64,000 nucleotides of DNA. Source: Dyadobacter sp. CY312. Its GTDB lineage: Bacteria > Bacteroidota > Bacteroidia > Cytophagales > Spirosomataceae. Where the stretch lies: assembly GCF_021390535.1 (NCBI RefSeq), contig NZ_JAJUXG010000003.1:558001-622000 (forward strand). The letters are read 5' to 3'. The notes under the pieces were generated by a model. That model saw nothing but the letters and a program-made list of their open reading frames with translations. It was not told the origin of the DNA and did no database searches. The translations under genes and the position numbers were made by a program. How positions within the stretch are numbered: position 1 is the first letter of the stretch; each line of letters begins with the position of its first letter. Below, piece by piece: positions 1 to 7,995 of the stretch.

Positions 1-1108
1 TGGAAGGACGTGGATGTGCCGCATTAAATACTTCAAGATCTGCCTGAGTTAGCACTTTTGAACCCGCTTCGTCAACTTGACCGTTGGCATCGGATATTTT
101 TTTAATGTCCAGATTCAGCTGTTTTGCCATAAATACATACATCGCATTTCTTTTCGAAGGACCATAATCATGTTTTTCGTCGGGAAGGTGTACGTTTTCT
201 ACCAGCTCCGATTTTCCGTATAAGCCATAAATATTCTTAATATGTGGAAACTCAACTTCGGGGGTATTTTTAGTCCAATCGTCACCGTCAGAAATGAGCA
301 GCATCGGACGTGGAACCGCGAGAGCTGCTATTTCAACATTATTGGTTTGAAAATTGCCGTTCTTATGAATTGGCAAGCCACTTTCACAAACACAGCCACC
401 AAAAAAGTAAGCAGAAACCATCACACAAGGCACCGACACCTTTATACGATCATCCAGCGCTGTAAGGAGGAAAGTTTGTGTTCCCCCGCCCGACTCGCCG
501 GTTACCGCGATACGTTGCTTGTCAACCTCGGGCAGAGACGAAACAAAATCCAGGGCTCTTATGGCATTGATTGTCTGTAACTTCAACGCTTTGGGCATTT
601 TGTGCTCACACTGTCTGGCATCTCCCTGCCCCACCATATCCCACACAAACACCACGGCGCCCATTCTGGCCAAAGTGGCGCAGCGTTTTTGTGTTTGCTC
701 ACGAAAACGCCCATGCGGATTTTCACCGTGTCCGTGCGGACACAATACAGCCGGGTAGGATTTTTGTTTTTGCAAAGGTCTATACAAATTACCTGTTACA
801 TACACACCGGGTATACTTTCGAAAGCTACATTTTCTATGCTGTAACCATCCATAATACGCTTGCTGTGAATGATGGGTTTGCTAACGGGTCTGGCTGGGA
901 GGGTTTCCAAACCCATCCCTTTTTTTATCTGATTTCTGATCTGTGCAGCTCGTGCTTCCCAGGCTGGCTTGCTGGTTACAGTATGGTTTTCAAGGAAGGC
1001 TTTCCCCTCGGCCTCAGTAAAATACTTTCCCTGACAGAGCTCTGCCGTTTGTGCACATACATTGTTTACTGCAAATGCAGCAAGAATAAGTATCAAAAAT
1101 AATCTCAT
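1..1108 (-). CDS. Secreted alpha/beta hydrolase, acetylxylan esterase-like (3' end outside window)
   Basis: The reading frame starts at the ATG at 1108-1106 and stays open to the left edge, so the C-terminus is missing; about 369 codons are visible. Residues 1-19 form a signal peptide (MRLFLILILAAFAVNNVCA), so the protein is exported. A short CPHGHGENPHGRFR stretch near residue 123 precedes the nucleophile elbow GESGGG with Ser206; an Asp in LLISDGDD near 275 and His313 in EKHDYG complete a plausible catalytic triad. This pattern fits the acetylxylan esterase/dienelactone hydrolase-like group of Bacteroidota (Abhydrolase_7-like); the true ester substrate cannot be read from sequence. It is transcribed away from the lipid kinase gene and is separated from it by a repeat-rich spacer. 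Confidence 0.8.
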   Translation of the reverse strand, partial: MRLFLILILAAFAVNNVCAQTAELCQGKYFTEAEGKAFLENHTVTSKPAWEARAAQIRNQIKKGMGLETLPARPVSKPIIHSKRIMDGYSIENVAFESIPGVYVTGNLYRPLQKQKSYPAVLCPHGHGENPHGRFREQTQKRCATLARMGAVVFVWDMVGQGDARQCEHKMPKALKLQTINAIRALDFVSSLPEVDKQRIAVTGESGGGTQTFLLTALDDRIKVSVPCVMVSAYFFGGCVCESGLPIHKNGNFQTNNVEIAALAVPRPMLLISDGDDWTKNTPEVEFPHIKNIYGLYGKSELVENVHLPDEKHDYGPSKRNAMYVFMAKQLNLDIKKISDANGQVDEAGSKVLTQADLEVFNAAHPRPS

Positions 1109-1187
1109 GGAGTTGCTGGAATGAATGATCGGATTGTCGGAAAAAGACAGCTCAACGTGCTTTACTACTGATGTAATGAAGTATTTC

Positions 1188-1344
1188 GGTCTGAACGGCG
1201 AGAGCCGGTCTGAACGACTTCAAGTTCTTTCCTAAGACTTTGTTCAGCCTGACTGTATCTTGCAGACCAGAGGCAATTCTTTCTATTCAGACCGACTCCG
1301 TCGTTCAGACCAGTTAGCTCCGTTCAGCCTGACTGCGTCATGCA
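1188..1344. repeat. Short direct and inverted repeats in intergenic spacer
   Basis: The spacer at 1109-1364 holds GGTCTGAA at 1188-1195 and 1207-1214 and its complement TTCAGACC at 1286-1293 and 1304-1311. The inner arms extend to a perfect 12-bp inverted repeat, 1207-1218 against 1300-1311. A direct repeat starting GTTCAGCCTGACTG lies at 1242-1264 and 1322-1344, 20 of 23 bases identical and 80 bp apart. No coding sequence is convincing here. It may be a decayed mobile-element end or a structured intergenic repeat. Confidence 0.55.
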
Positions 1345-1364
1345 TTCCGGGACAGGAATTTGCT

Positions 1365-2240
1365 TCAAGGAATGGCAACCCGGATATAGTCTTTGAGAAT
1401 ATGCGTTTCCAGTTTACGAACCATACCTTTGTACTCACCATCGATCTGAAAATACACTTCCTTATCCAGGCACTCGATCAGCGCATTTTCCACAGAAATT
1501 ATTTTCATAATTTCAGGATTGAGATCCGTATTACCTGTCAGGATTTTAGCTGTTTCAATAAAATCCAGTCTTTTGGCAATGACCAGTTCATAAAAGCCAT
1601 CGGACATATTTCCCATCGGATTGATGTTCACACCGGTGCCATATTTTTGAGCATTGGCAATGATGACGATCAAAGCCTCCGTTTCAATCACTTCATTTTC
1701 AGTTGTGATACGGACCTGGAAATTTTCGTGCTCACTCAGCGTTTTAAGCATTTCGCGCGCGTAACCCATTTTACCTCGGGTTTCGCCATTCTCATAGTTT
1801 TTCACCAACAATGCATTCAAACCAATGTCGCTTAAATGAAGACTTATTTCTCCATTGATACTTACGGCATCAATTCCAATACTTTTTTCACCGAATGCAA
1901 TTTCAACAGCATCCGAAAGATTCGCCGGAATGCCAAAGTCGACTGATAAACCATTAGCAGACCCAGCCGGAATAATGCACAAGGTAACATCAAGCCCATA
2001 TACAGCCTGGGCAACGAGTGAAATCGTTCCGTCACCTCCGGCAACCAGAACACGCTCCGGTTTGAGATTTTCCACCATTTCCTTCACGATCTCATGATCC
2101 TGCACCCCGGTAGTGAGATAAATTCGTAAATCAAGACCTTCATTTTTAGCTTTGTCGATAACCGTATTACAAATTTCATCCTTATCCAAATCTCCGGAAA
2201 TAGGATTAACAACCAACAAAACCTTTCGTTCTGAAAACAT
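1365..2240 (-). CDS. YegS/BmrU-type lipid (diacylglycerol) kinase
   Basis: This 291-residue protein has the hallmarks of the DAGK catalytic family: NPISG at 12-16 near the N-terminus, the nucleotide-binding GGDGT at 68-72, and PAGSANG at 91-97 in the place of the usual PxGTAND motif. Family members phosphorylate diacylglycerol, sphingosine-like bases or related lipids with ATP at the inner face of the membrane; the lipid used here cannot be told. The length is normal for the family and no membrane segment is apparent. The gene is divergent from the phosphatidate phosphatase-like gene at 2283, with only 42 bp between the starts, and that gap holds a perfect palindrome. The two would catalyse opposite steps. 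Confidence 0.88.
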   Translation of the reverse strand: MFSERKVLLVVNPISGDLDKDEICNTVIDKAKNEGLDLRIYLTTGVQDHEIVKEMVENLKPERVLVAGGDGTISLVAQAVYGLDVTLCIIPAGSANGLSVDFGIPANLSDAVEIAFGEKSIGIDAVSINGEISLHLSDIGLNALLVKNYENGETRGKMGYAREMLKTLSEHENFQVRITTENEVIETEALIVIIANAQKYGTGVNINPMGNMSDGFYELVIAKRLDFIETAKILTGNTDLNPEIMKIISVENALIECLDKEVYFQIDGEYKGMVRKLETHILKDYIRVAIP

Positions 2241-2255
2241 ATTGTCTAAATTAGG

Positions 2256-2267
2256 GACTTTAAAGTC
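2256..2267. promoter_or_regulatory. Perfect 12-bp palindrome between divergent lipid genes
   Basis: GACTTTAAAGTC is a perfect palindrome in the middle of the 42-bp gap between the starts of the lipid kinase (2240) and the phosphatase-like gene (2283). Its position would let one dimeric regulator control both promoters. The regulator is unknown and a palindrome of this size in AT-rich DNA can occur by chance. Confidence 0.4.
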
Positions 2268-2282
2268 TGTTAAATGTAGTGT

Positions 2283-3305
2283 ATGGAGCGATGTGAAATA
2301 AAACTATATCGAGGGTATGCGAATAAAAAAGAATTGGTTGTTTTTGGACATGTTGTTAAAAAATACCCTTCCGGCGACCATAAATATACACGAAAAGGCT
2401 TTCGTTATGCAAGAACCATTATTCAGCTATTTTCAATTAAAACCATTCCATATCTGCCGGTAACGCTTCGTGTAGGATCTATAACGGCCAATCTAGTAGC
2501 AGAGCAGGATGGATATTTTCGTTTTCAGGTTCCGTTACCCGAAGAGCTGAATGGAGGATGGCACGAATACGAGGTCTCGATTGATACAGTTGTAAATTCA
2601 AAAAAATACGCCGCAGTAAGTAAGGAAGAATTTTTTATACCATTTACAAGTTCCTACGGCATTATTTCCGATATAGATGACACATTTCTGGTGTCACACA
2701 GCCGCAGATCTTTCAGAAAATTGTTTGTGCTTCTCGCACGCAATGTACAGGCAAGAAAACCTTTTGATGACGTTGTCAAACACTATCAGCTCCTTTCTTT
2801 TGCCAGCCGTGTACACCCTCAGGAACAAAGCAACATCTTCTTTTACGTATCAAGCAGTGAGTGGAATTTATACGACATGATCGTACGCTTCGCAGAATTG
2901 AACGGATTACCCAAGGCTGTATTGAAGCTTAAAAAGATAAAATCGGGACTTGACGATTTCGTGATGACTGGCAGCGGTTCACATGAGCACAAGCTCCGCA
3001 AAATTCACAATATACTTGAATTTTATCCCGAACTGCAATTCATATTACTTGGAGATGATTCTCAAAAGGATCCTGAAATATATGAGAATGTATGCAATCA
3101 ATTCACAAAAAATATCCGCGCAGTGTACATCCGTCAGACCCGGACACGTGCAAAGGCCGAAACCACCCTGTTCCTGAAAAACATAGAAAACCTTGGAATT
3201 GATATTTGTTACTTTGCACACAGTAACAAAGCCATCATTCATTCTCTAGATCATGGAATTGTATTTCAAAGTCCCGTGGATCAGCAACCGTCGAAAAGCC
3301 GCTAA
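2283..3305 (+). CDS. App1-like phosphatidate phosphatase (DUF2183)
   Basis: A 340-residue protein without a signal peptide. The first 120 residues form a beta-rich domain. The catalytic part begins with SDIDDT at 129-134, the DxDxT signature of HAD-type Mg-dependent phosphatidate phosphatases of the App1 family, followed by FYVSSSEWNLY near 200 and LLGDDSQKDPEIY near 257, which are the other family landmarks. Yeast App1 dephosphorylates phosphatidic acid to diacylglycerol; bacterial members are poorly studied, so the substrate is inferred. It starts with ATG 42 bp from the divergent lipid kinase, and the PLP enzyme follows after 27 bp, so the two + strand genes are probably co-transcribed. 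Confidence 0.85.
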   Translation: MERCEIKLYRGYANKKELVVFGHVVKKYPSGDHKYTRKGFRYARTIIQLFSIKTIPYLPVTLRVGSITANLVAEQDGYFRFQVPLPEELNGGWHEYEVSIDTVVNSKKYAAVSKEEFFIPFTSSYGIISDIDDTFLVSHSRRSFRKLFVLLARNVQARKPFDDVVKHYQLLSFASRVHPQEQSNIFFYVSSSEWNLYDMIVRFAELNGLPKAVLKLKKIKSGLDDFVMTGSGSHEHKLRKIHNILEFYPELQFILLGDDSQKDPEIYENVCNQFTKNIRAVYIRQTRTRAKAETTLFLKNIENLGIDICYFAHSNKAIIHSLDHGIVFQSPVDQQPSKSR

Positions 3306-3332
3306 GCACCATAAAAAAATTTATTAATTCAA

Positions 3333-4493
3333 ATGGAAATTTCCCATATACTAAATGAGCTAGGAGAAGACCGTAGCTTATATTTTAACGCTGTTGCTCC
3401 TCCTATCATGCAAACGAGCAACTTTGTTTTTGATACTTTTGATGAAATAAGAAAAGCTTTTGAAGACGAAAACTCTACTTATTTATATTCCAGGGGAAAG
3501 AATCCAACCATTGAAATCCTTCGTAAAAAACTGGCAGCTCTTGACGGTGCGGAAGATGCACTGGTTTTTAATAGTGGAGCTTCCGCCATATACTGTTCCG
3601 TTCTGGCAAATGTAAAGACAGGCGATCATATTATTTCGGTAGAAAAACCATACAGCTGGGCCTCCCGGATGTTTGACAACATGCTTCCGCGCTTTGGTAT
3701 TTCGACAACGTATATCAATGGCACTGATATAGAAAACTTCAAAGCGGCTATCCGACCGGAAACACGGATCATTTACCTTGAATCACCCAATTCGCTTACA
3801 TTTGATTTACAGGATCTGGAAGCTGTTGCCAGGCTTGCTAAAAGCCATAATATCATTACCATCATCGACAACAGTTATTGCACGCCGCTTTATCAGCAAC
3901 CGCTCGCTTTTGGAATAGATCTCAGCCTTCAATCAGCAACAAAATACCTGGGCGGCCACAGCGATACGGTTGCCGGAGTTCTCACAGGTAAGGAAGAGTT
4001 ATTACAAAAAATATTTTTTGAACAACTGCTTAACAACGGTTCGGGTATTTCACCTTTTAATGCATGGCTCATTCTGCGTGGGCTGAGAACATTGCCTGTA
4101 AGGCTGGCACATATTACAAAAACAACGGAAAAGGTGATTTCCTACCTGAAAAGTCATCCAAAAATTGAACGAGTGATTTTCCCCTTGGACAAAGATTTCC
4201 CTCAACTCGAACTTGCACATAAACAAATGAAGGGTGCCTGCGGCTTGTTCACGATTGTTTTCAAATCGGACTCCTATAGCCAGATCGAGAAATTTACCTA
4301 TTCACTTAAACATTTCCTTGTTGCGGTGTCATGGGGTGGTCACGAGTCCCTGATCCTTCCACAGGCAGCGGGAATAGGGCCTGATAAATTTGATCCCCAA
4401 ATTGAACAGCATCGTATGGCACGCATGTACGTTGGGCTCGAAGATGCCGATTACCTCATTGCTGACCTTGACCAGGCTCTTAAAATATTATAG
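3333..4493 (+). CDS. Cys/Met metabolism PLP-dependent enzyme (trans-sulfuration family)
   Basis: The 386-residue protein matches the cystathionine gamma-synthase/gamma-lyase and methionine gamma-lyase fold type I family. YSRGKNPT (52-59) is the usual YSRxxNPT motif, SGASAI (81-86) the cofactor phosphate region, D179 in IIDN pairs with the pyridine nitrogen and K204 in SATKYLGGHSD is the PLP lysine. Family enzymes make or cleave C-S bonds in cysteine and methionine metabolism in the cytoplasm; synthase and lyase activities cannot be separated from the sequence. It follows the phosphatase-like gene by 27 bp and precedes the response regulator by 25 bp. Its link to the metal-efflux genes downstream, for example by thiol supply, would be speculation. 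Confidence 0.9.
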   Translation: MEISHILNELGEDRSLYFNAVAPPIMQTSNFVFDTFDEIRKAFEDENSTYLYSRGKNPTIEILRKKLAALDGAEDALVFNSGASAIYCSVLANVKTGDHIISVEKPYSWASRMFDNMLPRFGISTTYINGTDIENFKAAIRPETRIIYLESPNSLTFDLQDLEAVARLAKSHNIITIIDNSYCTPLYQQPLAFGIDLSLQSATKYLGGHSDTVAGVLTGKEELLQKIFFEQLLNNGSGISPFNAWLILRGLRTLPVRLAHITKTTEKVISYLKSHPKIERVIFPLDKDFPQLELAHKQMKGACGLFTIVFKSDSYSQIEKFTYSLKHFLVAVSWGGHESLILPQAAGIGPDKFDPQIEQHRMARMYVGLEDADYLIADLDQALKIL

Positions 4494-4518
4494 TAAACCT
4501 CCAACCATCCGGATAACA

Positions 4519-5205
4519 ATGAAAAAAATACTGATTGTTGAGGACGACAGGCGCATTGCCCAGAATATATTCAGAGGCTTGGTTTCTGAGCATTTTGAAG
4601 CGGAAATTGCACACGATGGAATTACCGGAAAGCAGTTGGCTCTGGATAAAAAATTCGATCTGGTGCTGCTTGATGTCAACCTTCCTGGTATGCGTGGATT
4701 CGAAGTGTGCCAGCAGATAAGACTTTATAAACCAGCAATTCCCATCATCATGCTCACGGCTTACGGTGAAATTGAAGATAAAGTTGAAGGGCTCGGGCGC
4801 GGAGCAGACGACTACATCGTAAAACCTTTCGATTTCCGGGAATTACTTGCCAGAATCAACGCAGCTTTGCGCATCTCGGAAATCCGTAATCCTGAGACTG
4901 AAAATAAAACGCTTCGCATCGCCGATCTTGAAATGAACCTGGGTACCAAAGAGGTGATCAGAGCCGGGAAGTCAATCGAACTCACTGCAAAAGAATTTGC
5001 ATTGCTTGAATATTTTCTGATCAACCGAGGACGTGTGATATCAAAAATGGATCTGGCGGAGCATGTATGGCACCTCAATTTTGATCCAGGAACCAATGTG
5101 GTAGAGGTGTATATCAACTATTTACGCAAAAAAGTAGATAAGGATTTTGAAACAAAACTGATACATACGCGTCCCGGATTGGGTTACATTTTGAAGGAAG
5201 ACTAA
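4519..5205 (+). CDS. OmpR-family response regulator
   Basis: The reading frame is open further upstream, but the start at 4519 (MKKILIVEDD) gives a normal 228-residue OmpR-type regulator and avoids overlap with the preceding gene. The receiver domain covers about 1-118 with acidic residues D9/D10, phospho-acceptor D52 (LLDVNLPG) and K102 (VKPF). A winged-helix DNA-binding domain fills about 130-226 (LTAKEFALLEYFLINRGRVI). It is followed after 42 bp by a sensor kinase and then the tripartite RND pump genes, so control of metal efflux is the most likely role, as in CusRS/CzcRS. The regulator at 35746-36423 is a close paralogue. Confidence 0.93.
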   Translation: MKKILIVEDDRRIAQNIFRGLVSEHFEAEIAHDGITGKQLALDKKFDLVLLDVNLPGMRGFEVCQQIRLYKPAIPIIMLTAYGEIEDKVEGLGRGADDYIVKPFDFRELLARINAALRISEIRNPETENKTLRIADLEMNLGTKEVIRAGKSIELTAKEFALLEYFLINRGRVISKMDLAEHVWHLNFDPGTNVVEVYINYLRKKVDKDFETKLIHTRPGLGYILKED

Positions 5206-5247
5206 ACGCTGACTCATTTCAATTAAACAAGATACAAATAGCTTCCT

Positions 5248-6615
5248 GTGAAAATCAAGGACCGGATCGCTTTACAGTTTACGCTACTCGTGGCAGCATT
5301 GCTGTTTACATTTTCCGTTGTGGTTTACACTATCTCTTCCACTTTCAGGCAGGAAGAGTTCTTTGACCGGCTTCGAAGCAAGGCGCGTACGACCTGTCGC
5401 CTGCTGGTGAAGGTGAACGGGATTGACAAAAACCTGCTTAAAGTTATTGACGAGAACACGCTGACCGAAATGCTGGATGAAAAAGTACTCATTTTCAATT
5501 CAAAAAATGACCTTATTTATTCAAGCGTAGACGACAAACTACTCACTTATCATGCCAATCTGCTTGAAGATGTTCGCCTGAAAAAGAGCATCGAATTTGT
5601 TCAGGATGACAGTGAGGTAATCGGGCTGCTCTATACCGAAGGCGCGGAACCACTGGTCGTGTTGGCATCGGCCTATGACAAATTTGGGCGGAGCAAGCAA
5701 AACAACCTTATACAAACGCTGACCTGGGGGCTGCTTGTCGGCATTGGTGTCACCGTGGTACTGGGTATTTATTTTGCAGGAAACTCATTAAAACCGATCA
5801 GCAGTATCAACGATCAGGTGTCACTTATTACTGCCCAGAACTTATCCCAAAAACTTGATGAGGGCAACCGAAAAGACGAGATCGCGCAGCTTGCCATCAA
5901 TTTCAACACCGTACTTTACCGGCTTAACCAGGCATTTGAACAACAAAAAAGTTTTGTTTCACATGCATCACACGAACTCAGGACGCCATTAGCCGCCCTA
6001 AAGTCCGAAATTCAGCTCGGACAGCGTTTTGTTAAAGATGATCCTGATCTTGAAGAAGTTTTTGCCAATTTATTTTCTGATACAGAGCGGTTGATCAGCA
6101 TTACAAACAACCTGCTCTTCCTGGCGCGTTCGTTGGAAAATATCGATCGGATGAAAACCTCAGCCGTGAGGATCGAAGACCTTGTCTTCCTTGCGAAAGA
6201 GGAACTGCTAACCTCCCGTCCCGATTACAGCGTCAGCATCGACTACGTCTCAATCCCGGAAAATGAACGGGAAACTGTAATTGAGGGAAATGAGGAGCTG
6301 CTTAAAAGGGTTTTTCTCAACCTGATCGATAACGCCTGCAAATACTCCGAGGCTCATGAAGCGCGAATTCTTATATCTACTGACGAGAAATACTGCTTTG
6401 TCACCGTAAAAGACGATGGTGTCGGAATAAGCGAAGATGAAATTCCCCATATTTTCAATCCTTTTTTCCGGTCGTCCAAAACCAGCGAATTACCCGGTTT
6501 CGGAATCGGCCTTTCCATCTGTCAGCGTATTGTAGATCTTCATCATGGGAGCCTTTCTGTCAAAAGTGAGCTCGGAAAAGGGAGTGAATTTACCGTGCAG
6601 CTGAACCACATTTAA
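5248..6615 (+). CDS. Membrane sensor histidine kinase paired with the OmpR regulator
   Basis: This 455-residue kinase appears to start with GTG at 5248; no suitable in-frame ATG lies nearby and GTG gives MKIKDRIALQFTLL, a typical start. There is a membrane segment at about 9-31, a periplasmic region of about 125 residues, a second membrane segment at about 158-177, a HAMP linker, the phospho-acceptor H242 in SHASHELRTPLAAL, the N box NLIDNACKYSE and the G boxes DDGVGI and GFGIGLSI. It should phosphorylate the regulator encoded just upstream in response to an envelope signal, probably metal ions given the CzcCBA-like genes downstream. The metal-binding residues cannot be assigned. The kinase at 34379-35749 has the same architecture. 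Confidence 0.92.
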   Translation: MKIKDRIALQFTLLVAALLFTFSVVVYTISSTFRQEEFFDRLRSKARTTCRLLVKVNGIDKNLLKVIDENTLTEMLDEKVLIFNSKNDLIYSSVDDKLLTYHANLLEDVRLKKSIEFVQDDSEVIGLLYTEGAEPLVVLASAYDKFGRSKQNNLIQTLTWGLLVGIGVTVVLGIYFAGNSLKPISSINDQVSLITAQNLSQKLDEGNRKDEIAQLAINFNTVLYRLNQAFEQQKSFVSHASHELRTPLAALKSEIQLGQRFVKDDPDLEEVFANLFSDTERLISITNNLLFLARSLENIDRMKTSAVRIEDLVFLAKEELLTSRPDYSVSIDYVSIPENERETVIEGNEELLKRVFLNLIDNACKYSEAHEARILISTDEKYCFVTVKDDGVGISEDEIPHIFNPFFRSSKTSELPGFGIGLSICQRIVDLHHGSLSVKSELGKGSEFTVQLNHI

Positions 6616-6616
6616 G

Positions 6617-6638
6617 TTCTAATGTTTTTCTAACGTTA
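6617..6638 (+). promoter_or_regulatory. Tandem 11-bp repeat, possible OmpR-type regulator site
   Basis: TTCTAATGTTT (6617-6627) is followed directly by TTCTAACGTTA (6628-6638), nine of eleven positions identical. Tandem half-sites one helical turn apart are what OmpR/PhoB-family dimers bind. The site lies in the 79-bp gap between the kinase gene and the first efflux gene, where the regulator encoded at 4519 would be expected to act. Which promoter it serves is not certain; TATAAT at 6651-6656 lies just downstream but is not the usual Bacteroidota -7 element. Confidence 0.4.
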
Positions 6639-6694
6639 ATTTAAGGTTGCTATAATAGTAGCGTCGGAATATCGCATATTCTAAAACAGAGCTT

Positions 6695-7942
6695 ATGCGA
6701 ATTTACCTCATCGGAATTTTAACCTGTATTTCCAGCAGTTTGTGGGCACAGGACTCACTCAGGCTCTCTATCCGGCAAGCTGACAGCCTATTTCTAAAAA
6801 ACAATCTCGAACTTCTTGCCGAAAAATACCAGATCGACATTGCAAAATCGATCGAAATCCAGGACAAATTGTGGGACAATCCCAATGTAAGTGTTGAAGT
6901 AAGCGCCTATAATCCCTCACGCGGTTTCTTCGATGTAGGCAAAAATGGTCAGAAGGCGATCAGTATACAACAAATGATCACCCGTGCCGGAAAACGCAAC
7001 AAGCAGGTCGCACTCGATGTAGAATCGACCCGCAAAAGCGAGTACCAGTTTTTTGATCTTGTGAGAACACTAAAATTTGACCTGCGTCAGATCTTTTTTG
7101 AAACGCATTTTTTGGAACAAACGGTTACGTTGCTGGACAATCAGATTGGAACACTTAATACCACCGTCGCTGCTTTTGACAAAGAATATACACGAAGCAA
7201 TATTTCCTTAAAAGAGGTGGTTCGTTTGAAAGCGTTGCTGTTTCAGCTGACCAATGACCGAGCGAATATCCTGTTTGAGCTTTCAGAAAATCAACGCGAC
7301 CTCAGGACCTATCTGAACAGTGATCTTCCTGTAAAAGCAATCGTCAACAGCAGTGATATAACTCGTTACCAGATCGGAAACTACGATTTGGCATCACTCC
7401 GAGACAAAGCGGTCCAGAGCCGCGCAGACCTGAAAATTGCGCAGTCGTCGTCCAAACAGGCAGAATTAAATTATACACTTCAAAAGTCGCTGGCAGTTCC
7501 AAACATTCAGCTGGGAGCAGTTTATGACCAGGCGAGTAATTACACCAACAATTACTTCGGCGTATCGGCTACAATGGATTTACCCTTTTTCAACCGGAAT
7601 CAGGGAAATATCAAGGCGGCCAAAAGCAACATCAGCTACTATAAAACAGCTGAAAAGGCCAAGGAAAATAGCGTTAGCAATGAAGTGGATGCAGCACTCC
7701 AAAAGGTGAAAGTGGCTGAAAATGCATATCAAAGTGTGGAAAGCCGGTTCACCGACCAATTCCAATTGCTGAATAAAGGCATTTACGACAATTTCCAGAA
7801 AAGGAATATTACGCTCCTGGAATTCATCGATTTCATCGAAACCTATAACGAAAGCATCAGGGAATTTAACCGCCTTCAAGCCGACCGCATCAAGGTTTAC
7901 GAAGAACTCAACTTCGCTGTCGGCGAGGAGCTTTTCAACTAA
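6695..7942 (+). CDS. TolC/CzcC-type outer-membrane efflux channel
   Basis: A 415-residue protein with an N-terminal signal peptide (MRIYLIGILTCISSSLWA) and the long helical, two-repeat layout of the outer-membrane efflux protein family; the early stretch SIRQADSLFLKNNLELLAEKY marks the first repeat and helices dominate 40-200 and 220-400. Its length is close to that of CzcC (about 420). It would form the trimeric outer-membrane duct for the adaptor and pump encoded next. The adaptor gene follows after 53 bp on the same strand, which supports one operon. The substrate is presumably a divalent or monovalent metal cation, judging from the pump. Confidence 0.9.
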   Translation: MRIYLIGILTCISSSLWAQDSLRLSIRQADSLFLKNNLELLAEKYQIDIAKSIEIQDKLWDNPNVSVEVSAYNPSRGFFDVGKNGQKAISIQQMITRAGKRNKQVALDVESTRKSEYQFFDLVRTLKFDLRQIFFETHFLEQTVTLLDNQIGTLNTTVAAFDKEYTRSNISLKEVVRLKALLFQLTNDRANILFELSENQRDLRTYLNSDLPVKAIVNSSDITRYQIGNYDLASLRDKAVQSRADLKIAQSSSKQAELNYTLQKSLAVPNIQLGAVYDQASNYTNNYFGVSATMDLPFFNRNQGNIKAAKSNISYYKTAEKAKENSVSNEVDAALQKVKVAENAYQSVESRFTDQFQLLNKGIYDNFQKRNITLLEFIDFIETYNESIREFNRLQADRIKVYEELNFAVGEELFN

Positions 7943-7995
7943 TTTTTGATCTCAATTCCCTATTCAACCAGGCTCCCGCCGATTTATATATTAAA

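Noticed and set aside
242-1102. Several + strand reading frames in the first kilobase
   Set aside because: They lie opposite the hydrolase gene, whose frame has a signal peptide and catalytic motifs. Their products are rich in His, Cys and Ser without any recognisable fold.
4390-4518. N-terminal extension of the first response regulator
   Set aside because: It overlaps the end of the PLP-enzyme gene and is unlike a receiver N-terminus; the ATG at 4519 fits.
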